A stretch of DNA of 64,000 bases from Closterium sp. NIES-65 (taxonomy: Eukaryota > Streptophyta > Zygnematophyceae > Desmidiales > Closteriaceae): contig CANXME010002559.1 in the NCBI GenBank assembly GCA_948144175.1, positions 1,054,001 through 1,118,000 on the forward strand, in the 5' to 3' direction. The notes under the pieces are model-generated. The model saw nothing but the letters and a program-made list of their open reading frames with translations, was not told the DNA's origin and did not search any database. The first letter of the stretch is position 1. Each line of letters opens with the position of its first letter. Position numbers and translations under genes: made by a program. This document shows, piece by piece, positions 56,648 through 64,000 of the stretch.

Positions 56648-58723
56648 GAACATCACGGAGCTGCAGAGTTTTTTAGGGTTCGTTAACTATGTGCGTCGGT
56701 TCGTCCCCGATATGGCACGGTTAACTGCCCCACTGACGGATTTACTGCGAAAGGGGGTCGCTTTTACGTGGGGGGAGAAAGAGCATGCTGCCTTCTCTGC
56801 CCTGAAAAATGTTCTCTGTTCACCACCCGTCCTGCGCATCGCCGACCCTTACGGCCCATTCGAAGTAGTTACCGACGCAAGCGATATCGCCATCGGAGCC
56901 GTACTGCTACAGGATTTCGGCAATGGCCTACAGCCTATCGCATACGAGTCACGAAAACTGCATCCGCCCGAGAAAAATTACCCGATACACGACCGCGAAT
57001 TGTTTGCGATCGTGCACGCGTTCAACGTATGGCACTGTTACTTGACTAACGCGGACGTGACAGTACGGACAGACCAAAAATCACTACAGTACCTTCGCGC
57101 ACAGCCACACCTCAACCCACGACAAATTCGCTGGCTCGATTTCCTCGAGTCCAACTTTCACTACACGGTCACTTACAAAAAGGGAGCCTCGAACATCGCC
57201 GACGCACTGACCCGCCCCACTGCCCAGATCCACGCAATACTACTCGCCCAGACAAGCCTGCTACTGACAGGCCTATTCACCCACGGGTACCAAACGGATC
57301 CATTCTTCACAGGAGGAAATTCGCAGCAGTTCACAACAGCAAAGGGAGTCTATTACGTAAAAACCGGGACTGACCGCATCTGGGTGCCTGGGTATACACT
57401 GCTTCGAGAATTACTGTTACAGGAGGCACACGACGGAGTTACCTCGGGGCATTTCGAAGTAGAAAAAACACGGCAGCAGCTGCAGCGGTATTATTACTGG
57501 CCCGAAATGTTGACTGACGTACAACGACACGTGGCATCGTGTACCACTTGTCAGCTCATGAAATCATCACGACAGCGGCCGGCGGGACAGTTGCTGCCGA
57601 TACCACCCCCGGAGCGTGCTTGGCAGCAGGTGACGATGGACTTCGTCACGGGGTTACCAGCCGGGGCGAGTGGGAACGACGTGATCCTGGTCGTCGTCGA
57701 TCGACAGACGAAAATGGCACATTTCGCAGCCTGCAAAAAATCAATCACAGCCGAAGAAACAGCAGGCCTCTTCATCTCCACCGTCGTTCGACTGCACGGG
57801 ATACCAGCCGCGATCATCGGCGACCGCGATACGAAATTCACCATCAACTTCTGGCGGAACCTGTGGCAGCAGTTCGGCACGCGACTATAGTTCAGTTCAT
57901 CATACCACCCCGAAACCGACGGACAGACAGAACGGACAAATCAGACCATGGAACAGCTCATCAGGGCCACGTGTGACGACCCGACCACGTGGGAACAACA
58001 ACTGCCACTAATCGAATTCGCGTACAACAACTCGCCATCCGCCACGACCCAACAGTCACCATTTTACCTAAACTACGGACAAGACCCGACAGTACCCATA
58101 ACCCCGAATCCCGACAACCCAGTACCACGAGCACAACAGTTCGCCGAAATATACAAGCAGCACGGACACGGGCAGTAGACGCAATAAAAAAATCGAACAT
58201 CATGGCTAAACGCAACGCCGACCGCCACCGCAGACCTGTCACTTACCAGCCGGACGACTTAGTTTTATTTGACACTCAGAACCTCCGACTGCCCATCACC
58301 CCGAAACTCCGCCCCCGATACTGCGGGCCATTTCGCATAAGCCACATGCTTACACCCGTCACCGCCCACCTCCTCCTCCCTGCTGACTGGTACGTCAGCC
58401 CCTCATTCCACGTCAGCCTACTTCGCCCTTACGTCCCGTCCACAAGCCAACTGCCACGCAATCGCCCAGCCAGCATGACAAGACCACCAACTGAACCAAT
58501 CATCACCCCCGAGAAAATCCTGAGTCACAGAGTTCGCGACCCTCGAGGAGCCCGAAGGATCGAGTTCTTACTCCGCTGGAAAGACCGTGCACCCACCGAA
58601 GACAATTGGGTTCCCCTGGACAGAATCGAAAACCACCCCGTCCTCACCGAGTATCTGCGCAACCGCAATTTCAGGGATGTACACGTACTTTCGTAAGGAG
58701 GACCTCCTTAGGAGGGGGGGTAG

Positions 58724-59066
58724 TGCAAGGAAAATTCTTTTTCCTTACTTCACATCCCTGCTCCACGCGTACATCACTGTAGCACCACAGTCAGCACCGT
58801 TACCACTCGCGACCCTCGCACCGACAATCCGCCCGCCACCTTCGCACATCGCACCCCGACCTCACGGCTCGGCGGGTAACCCGCGCTCCGGGCCTCCGCT
58901 TCGACACTTTTTCCCAACCACAGTCCCAGGCCCGTCGCGCGAAAACCACAGTCCATTACCGTTACCACTGTAGTTTTGCTATATATCCTTCGCTCATGCC
59001 TTAGCTCATTGCACTCTTGCTTAGATAGTGTAATTCTCATTCGTTCACTCAATTGCACTCTTAACA
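58724..59066 (+). repeat. Right LTR of element B
   Basis: 343 bp starting TGCAAGGAAAATTC and ending CTCTTAACA, directly followed by the target duplication gtcgt. A GGAGGGGGGGTAG purine tract precedes it. Confidence 0.92.
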
Positions 59067-59279
59067 GTCGTGAAGATTTTTCGAGTAATGAGTTTTTAAA
59101 AATATTGACGAACACGAATCCCAACCAGCGATCGGAATCCCAGCACTCAATTTTTTTAGGTAATCCCAATACTGTCCCATCGAGTCGCGTTTTCATAGAT
59201 CACCTAATCTAGCAAGGCTTTATTCTAGTAAGCCGTCATTAGCGCACAAGTAGCTGCCGTGGCAGCCTCTAAGAGAATA

Positions 59280-59435
59280 GGGGAACCGCGAATAAGCGTG
59301 TGCTGGTCGTTTTTATTTCATCCGGTTGGAGGAAATGCCGATCGCACCGCCAGCTTCTAAGACGCCTCAAACGTAGCCGCGAATAAGCCTGTGCTGGTCG
59401 TTTTTATCTGACGAAATGCCGATCGCACCGCCATG
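59280..59435 (+). repeat. Duplicated FolB 5' region
   Basis: GCGAATAAGCSTGTGCTGGT and CGTTTTTAT...GAAATGCCGATCGCACCGCC occur twice (about 59,288-59,355 and 59,374-59,433). The second copy provides the start codon at 59,416. The first copy also contains an ATG that leads out of frame. The junction TCTAAGACGCCTCAAAC is a half-decayed palindrome. Confidence 0.85.
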
Positions 59436-61668
59436 CAGCGCAGGAGGAATCCCCGTACGGACGTGCCACGTGTCGCTCGAGGGGATGGTCTTTCACGGGT
59501 TTCACGGGGTTCTTCCCGAGGAGCGCGTGTTGGGGCAGAAGTTCGTGGTTGACACGTGGATGTGGCTTGCGGATTCGCCGCACCAACATACGTTACAAGA
59601 GGATTCGTTACAAGAACATCCGTTTGATTACTCTCACGTCTACAAGTACGATGCCCTGTCATCGAGCATCTGCCTTCGTGCCACGACTTGAACTGATCTC
59701 TCCTCTCCTCTCCCTCGTTCTCCTCACCCTCCCCCCCACTCTCCCTTCCACTCTCCCCTCTCCCCCTCCTCCCCTTCCCCTCCGCGGCGTTTCTTTGCGC
59801 CCATCGTGTCGTTGATACCCCCTCCGCTCCCCCCTATGACGGGCCCCCCTACATTTTTGCGCCCATCACTGCCCTTCGTCCTCCCTGCCCCCTCTCCTTT
59901 CCCTCCCCCCCCCCTTCCCTCCTTCCTTATCCCCTCCTCCTTCTCCCTATCCTTTCCCGTTCCAGCATTGTGCGTGCGGAAATAACTGGCCCCCCTCACC
60001 TCCTATTGGAGAGCCTGGCGTATTCCGTGGGCCGCCAGCTGCTGCTGACGTGTCCTGAGCTGGCACGCGTGGCTCTCCGCGTCAGCAAGCCACATGTCGC
60101 CTTCACAGGGGTGCTCAAATCCGTGGGAATCCAGCTGGAGTGCAAAAGGCAAACACTGTGAGTGCAAATCATACTAATTTTATATTTAAAAGCATTAGCC
60201 TTAGTTCTGTTATGGTAGCTCTCTGGTCTATTACCTGGGTCCTCTCCCACTTTAAATGAACCGTTTGTTTCACATAAAATATTCGTTTCTGTTTTGGCAG
60301 TATTTTACTCATTGTATCAAACTAAGAACTCAATTTGGAAGAGTTCTAACGCAAGTGGTCATGCTCCCTCCATCCCTCCTTTCCCACCATCCCTCCATCA
60401 CTCAATTTTTTGCCAACCCTCAATCCTTCCAGTTCCCGCCACCTATCCATCCCCCGAAATTCCCCTCAGGCAGAAGGGAAGGCGTACAAATGGGTGACAC
60501 TGAAGAGAAGAAGGACAGACGAGGAGAGGAGGGGGAGGGAGGGGAAATGCAGGGGCAGCGGGATATTGAGACCCTTTTAAACAAGACAGAAAGAGAAGAG
60601 GAGGACGAAAGAGGGGGGAAGCAGGGACAAGGGGATGCGACGGTGGTGGTGGTGGAAGGAGAGAGTAGTATGCTGGTGCTGGAAGGACAGGGCGGGGCAG
60701 GGGGGGGGCAGGAGCGGCGAGATGCTGCTGTGGTGGTGGTGGAAGGAGAGAGTAGTATGCTGGTGCTGGAAGGACTGGTGTTCTATTGCCAAGGCAGGGG
60801 GGGGAGAGGCGAGGGGAAAAAGGGGGGAGAAGGGGGAGAGGGAGGGTTTTCCGGTGCAGGTGTCAAGAATTCTCGTGCTGGCGTTGAGAGCTGTTATACA
60901 CGTGTGGAGGTGGACGTGTGTGCGTGGGTGAACCTGGCTGCTGCAGCGCAGTCAGATGAGCTTCAAGACTCGGTGGACTATGGGGAGATCTACACGTGAG
61001 TGTTTCTCTTGAGGCTTCTAAATCATCTTGGGTTACCTCGTTGCTGCAGCGCAGTCCGATGAGCTTCGGGACTCGGTGGACTATGGGGAGATCTACAAGT
61101 GAGTACGATTCCTTGGATGGTGGTGGTGATAACTAACGCATGACACTCAACATCTGTACACATTGGCCATCTCTCCTTTCAATCCTTCTTCTCTTCCCTC
61201 TCTCTTCCCCTCCCTCCTCTTCTTTGCCTGATCCCTCTCGCCCCCTCCCACACCAAGCTCCTCAAGGCTCTTCTCCTTTCCTCGTACACCCCAGAAGTCC
61301 CAAATTATTTTTGTTTAGTTAGATAGACTCGTGACACCCTACACGTCCCACAGTTTCTCCTCCCCGTCATTCTGTTCTGCTCTTCGCTTTTCACAAACCC
61401 CCCTATCCCTCTCCCCCTCCCCGTACCCCTCCCCCTCCCCCTCCCCCTCCCACTCCACCTCTTACTCAGCATTGCACGACGGCACGTTGAGAGCCATCAA
61501 TCCCCCCCACTCGCCTCCCTCGCACTCCCCCCTCTCGCCCGCACCATCGCTATGACCATCCGCACATCCCTGCCCTGCGTGAAGAGAGTGTGGGTGCGCC
61601 TGGCCGCTCCTGCTCCCGCCTCCCTGCCTGGGGTGGTTGGTAGCGCTGCAGCACAGGTCACCCTCTAA
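59416..61668 (+). CDS. FOLB: Dihydroneopterin aldolase (FolB), two fused domains, 380 residues
   Basis: FolB converts dihydroneopterin to hydroxymethyl-dihydropterin plus glycolaldehyde in folate synthesis; plant enzymes are usually cytosolic and single-domain (about 130-150 residues). Exons 59,416-59,645; 59,966-60,157; 60,474-60,995; 61,470-61,668 join in phase. Domain 1 shows LEGMVFHGFHGVLPEERVLG (with the pocket Glu), FDYSHVY, GPPHLLLESLAYSVG and RVSKPHVAFTG (with the Lys). An acidic linker (EEKKDRRGEEGEGGE) follows, then a duplicated VVVVEGESSMLVLEG. Domain 2 reads LEGLVFYCQG, a G/E-rich insert, VEVDVCAWVNLAAAAQSDEL, VDYGEIYT, then VWVRLAAPAPASLPG, where the Lys is lost. Domain 2 therefore looks catalytically inactive and may be structural in the oligomer. 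The exon 3 acceptor (CTCAGGCAG|A) is the least certain. The alternative is a one-domain gene ending after exon 2. Confidence 0.82.
61005..61105 (+). repeat. Copy of the FolB exon 3 end and donor
   Basis: GCTGCTGCAGCGCAGTCAGA-type sequence through GATCTACAAGTGAGTA repeats the end of exon 3 (to 60,995) with donor, encoding SDELRDSVDYGEIY. Confidence 0.85.
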
Positions 61669-61734
61669 AGGCAGTCCACAACTGTAGCAGCGACCACACG
61701 TAATCAACCCAGCAGAACCCTCCCCCCTCTCGCC

Positions 61735-62205
61735 CGCACCATCGCTACGACCATCCGCACATCCCTGCCCCGCGTGTACAGAGTCTGGGTGCGACTGGCT
61801 GCTCCTGCTCCCGCCTCCCTGTCCGGGGCTGTTGGGTGCGCTGCAGCGCAAATCACCCTCTAGGGAGAGATGCTAGGTGGGTGCACGGCTGTCGCTCTCC
61901 TGGGTGAAGAGAGTCTGCATGCGACTGGCTGCTCCTGCTCCCGCCTCCCTACCTGGGGCGGTTAGGCGCGCTGCAGCAGAGGTCACGTTGTAGGCAGAGC
62001 AGAGACTGCAATAGAATCTGAAGGCCACTAGAGCCCATACACCCGTCCCCGCCCGCCCTCCCCCCTCTCGCCCGCACCATTGCTACCACCATGCGCACCA
62101 CTCTCACCCGCCTGCACGGAGCCTGAGTGCTACTGGCCACTTCTGCTCCCGCCTCCCTGTCCGGGCCTGTTGGGTGTGCTGCAGCTGAGATCACCCTGTA
62201 GACAG
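61735..62205 (+). repeat. Three extra copies of the FolB last exon end
   Basis: VWVRLAAPAPASLSGAVGCA or near relatives followed by TAG or TAG-like stops occur at about 61,735-61,865, 61,915-61,992 and 62,050-62,205. The first keeps ARTIATTIRTSLPRVYRV, as in the functional exon (61,470-61,668). The third has a TGA in the middle. They lie behind the stop codon, either in the 3' UTR or as alternative terminal exons. Confidence 0.82.
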
Positions 62206-62214
62206 ATATTGCAC

Positions 62215-62847
62215 TGTGTGCCGAAAATGCTCCAGTGTAGCAAGTGCTGCATATTTTTGACATCTAATGGTTTATGTTCATAAACGTTCATTGAAACCGT
62301 CATAACAAAATTTCCTTGCTTCAATAGTGGCACTAAAACAAATATTTATACACATGTATAAATACTACAGTACGGTAATAATATCAGTCCATACTAGAGC
62401 CCCATGTAACACATGGATCGTCGTCCATTACTAATAGCAATTTCTTCTTGCCCTGAAAGTGTACCGCCAGCAATTGCACCACCTCCCCTTTGTTTTGCCT
62501 CCTGCCCACAAAAGGCTCGAAATATTCGTAACGCACTGAGGTTGGCGTCTTCATGCCTTCCCTCGGGCAGAAGTGAAAAAATTTCTTCTTGCCCTGGGGT
62601 AAGAACAGAATGAAAGATTAGGCATAAGGGGCAGGCAGCAAGCAATGGAGGTAGTGACTTAAAAGGTGTCTTTCTAAAGGTTTGTAGTGTTCTCTAGGGA
62701 TTTATTTTTCCTTTCATTTTCTTTTTTCTTTTCCTTTTCTTTTTCTTTTTCCCTTCGTGATTGAGGCTTCTGTGCTAATGAAAGATGCTGCTACAGTGCC
62801 TGCCCCCATTACAGAGCCGCCACTCGATGCTGGTAGATACTTAGGGT
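62215..62847. other. Intergenic stretch without recognised features
   Basis: No gene or clear repeat is seen apart from a T/C-rich run at 62,705-62,757 and a short AATTTCTTCTTGCCCTG duplication (62,429 and 62,580). Confidence 0.5.
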
Positions 62848-62994
62848 ACATTCCTGTCTTGACATTTGTGTCACAAAGCGGCGGTACCGCTCTGTACCGA
62901 ATCGAACCGCTTTGTTGAAACATTTCGAACTTGGGTTCGATTCGGTACAGAGCGGTACCGCTGCTTTGTGACACGAATGTCAAGACAGGAATGT
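62848..62994. repeat. 147-bp hairpin (inverted repeat with arms of about 60 bp)
   Basis: The left arm ACATTCCTGTCTTGACATTT... and the right arm ...GAATGTCAAGACAGGAATGT are inverted copies with few mismatches. Inner arms are GGTACCGCTCTGTACCGAAT and its complement. The loop is about 26 bp. No open frame and no obvious target duplication are seen. It could be a fold-back MITE. Confidence 0.9.
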
Positions 62995-63119
62995 TCTCTT
63001 ACAATTAAAAAGTACCATACCATACCATAAAACGTTGTGCAACAGCGTACAAAGCCATACAATGCCGTACAAACTTGAAACTGCAACACCCAGCAACAAT
63101 TCAGCAGCAGCATACTCAC

Positions 63120-63269
63120 AACAGAGAAGTTGTTATCGAAGGCACACCACCCGGCATTGCTCCAAGCACTCGCCTCACACTGCCGCGGCGCACACAGCGA
63201 CTCCGCCTTAAAGGCTGGCTGGAACTTGCCGTGCAGACGCGGGTACTGGGCGGATCCCTCGTCCTTGCA
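63120..63269 (-). CDS. One exon of an unidentified Cys-containing protein (partial)
   Basis: The minus strand has a 50-codon open segment, phase 0 at both ends, with acceptor GGCAG|TGC and donor GTT|GTGAGT. It contains YPRLHGKFQPAFKAESLCAP, RQCEASAWSNAGWCAFDNNF and four Cys. A partial copy of its first codons (SAQYPRL) lies at about 63,380-63,415, the same exon-copy habit as in the neighbouring genes. I do not recognise the family. The rest of the gene should lie outside the window or on either side. Confidence 0.5.
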
Positions 63270-63479
63270 CTGCCGGGGAAGGAGAGGGAGAGGGGGGAAG
63301 GGGGAAACCAAGAAAGGGGGAAAGCGGGGGAGGGTGGAAGGGGGAAAGGGGAAAAGTTGAGAGGCGAGACCTTGTCCGAGCAGGCGGGGGTACTGGGCGG
63401 ATCTCTCCTTGTCCTTTTCATTGAGGGGAAGGGAGAAAAACAATGGACAGGGAAAAGGTTGGAAGGGAGCAGGGGGGAA

Positions 63480-63590
63480 TTCTCAGCTGTACCACCGCAC
63501 CTCCCCAGCTGCACCACCGCACCACCCCAGCTGCACCACCGCACCGCACCCCAGTGCACCGCAGCCCACCCCATCCCAGCAGCAGCATGG
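63480..63590. repeat. CAGCTGCACCACCGCAC repeats
   Basis: Short C-rich imperfect repeats of 16-18 bp precede the 28-bp array. Confidence 0.75.
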
Positions 63591-63611
63591 CGGTAGAAGG
63601 AGCGGGGTGGC

Positions 63612-64000
63612 GTGTCCCTCGGCTCGTCGGGAGCCAAGCGTGTCCCTCGGCTCGTCGGGAGCCAAGCGTGTCCCTCGGCTCGTCGGGAGCCAAGCGTGTC
63701 CCTCGGCTCGTCGGGAGCCAAGCGTGTCCCTCGGCTCGTCGGGAGCCAAGCGTGTCCCTCGGCTCGTCGGGAGCCAAGCGTGTCCCTCAGATCGTCGGGA
63801 GCCAAGCGTGTCCCTCGGCTCGTCGGGAGCCAAGCGTGTCCCTTGGCTCGTCGGGAGCCAAGCGTGTCCCTCGGCTCGTCGGGAGCCAAGCGTGTCCCTC
63901 GGCTCGTCGGGAGCCAAGCGTGTCCCTTGGCTCGTCGGGAGCCAAGCGTGTCCCTTGGCTCGTCGGGAGCCAAGCGTGTCCCTTGGCTCGTCGGGAGCCA
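63612..64000. repeat. 28-bp tandem array, about 14 units, running off the window
   Basis: The unit GTGTCCCTCGGCTCGTCGGG plus AGCCAAGC repeats exactly every 28 bp, with CCCTTGG and CTCAGAT variants. Each unit contains two short inverted repeats (GGCTC/GAGCC and, in some units, CCAAG/CTTGG). The right end is not reached. Confidence 0.97.

Larger units (their letters stand above)
53500..58696 (+). pseudogene. Element B Pol, interrupted and decayed
   Basis: Protease (IDGGASHSLV at about 53,690) and the start of reverse transcriptase run to 54,389, where D is inserted. RT resumes at 55,955 with [23 protein letters not shown] and [10 protein letters not shown], and holds stops at 56,037-56,039 and 56,334-56,336. 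Solo LTR E interrupts at 56,524. RNase H (DASDIAIGAVLLQD) and integrase (VTMDFVTGLP, HPETDGQTERTNQT) follow, with a stop at 57,888-57,890 and a frame change near 58,150. The C-terminal chromodomain reads IEFLLRWKDRAPTEDNWVP. The IDGGA in place of the usual DSGA motif is notable. Confidence 0.9.
41159..59066 (+). mobile_element. Element B: old Ty3/gypsy chromovirus holding three later insertions
   Basis: LTRs are 41,159-41,482 and 58,724-59,066 (TG...CA), with 5-bp target duplication gtcgt at 41,154-41,158 and 59,067-59,071. A primer-binding site TGGTATTCAGAGCC follows the left LTR. The two LTRs differ by several substitutions and at least two indels (for example an extra ATGCCTTAGCTC stretch in the right copy), so this is the oldest element here. 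It landed 46 bp behind the photolyase stop codon, presumably in its 3' UTR. Removing A, D and E restores continuous gag and pol order, but stops and a frame loss remain, so B is dead. Confidence 0.93.

Noticed and set aside
60256-60470. An independent gene starting with MNRLFHIKYSF upstream of FolB domain 2
   Set aside because: The segment reads through intron-like sequence, while an in-phase acceptor at 60,473/60,474 joins domain 2 to domain 1.

Overview
Organism and gene style. This is nuclear DNA of a photosynthetic eukaryote. It holds intron-rich genes with GT-AG junctions, a plant-type glutamate receptor-like (GLR) gene, a (6-4) photolyase/animal-type cryptochrome gene, a plant-type dihydroneopterin aldolase, and chromodomain Ty3/gypsy elements primed by initiator tRNA-Met. 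The best guess is a streptophyte green alga, possibly a desmid; this is an inference, not proven. Layout: 1-14,049 is a 45-bp satellite of about 312 units. 14,050-16,040 holds decayed GLR exon copies and a GTCGAC-rich block. 16,150-30,305 (minus) is the GLR gene, 17 exons placed, with the pore exon and the 3' end not found. 30,306-32,509 is intergenic. 32,510-41,112 (plus) is the photolyase/cryptochrome gene, 13 exons all in phase, 713 codons. 41,159-59,066 is a nest of LTR retrotransposons placed 46 bp after that gene's stop codon. 59,416-61,668 (plus) is a two-domain FolB gene. 61,670-64,000 holds extra FolB terminal-exon copies, a 147-bp hairpin, one exon of an unknown minus-strand gene, and a 28-bp tandem array. 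Retrotransposon nest. An old Ty3/gypsy element (B, TSD gtcgt) was entered by a younger, nearly intact Ty3/gypsy element (A, TSD cgcac, two differences between 339-bp LTRs), by a short-LTR element (D, TSD ttcgc) and by a solo LTR (E, TSD gaaca). Element A was then entered by a copia-type element (C, TSD tacag, LTRs identical by eye) whose pol is inverted relative to its own LTRs. Both gypsy elements carry the same GGGAAAC heptamer, in the correct frame, 12 nt before the gag stop, which is a credible -1 frameshift signal. Main unexplained signal. A family of 18-bp palindromes, TTTTGAG-NNNN-CTCAAAA, recurs in the introns of the GLR and photolyase genes. The central tetramer varies (TCGA, GCGC, ACGT, AATT) but stays self-complementary. 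Flanking arms extend the symmetry differently at each place, up to a fold-back of about 230 bp at 38,655-38,882. The palindromes repeatedly sit at the junctions of tandem duplications. The 14-kb satellite is the extreme case, with one palindrome per 45-bp unit. Many exons of the GLR, photolyase and FolB genes are also accompanied by partial intronic copies that keep a splice site. Together these suggest a local duplication process, perhaps seeded by hairpins, that I cannot match to a named element family.
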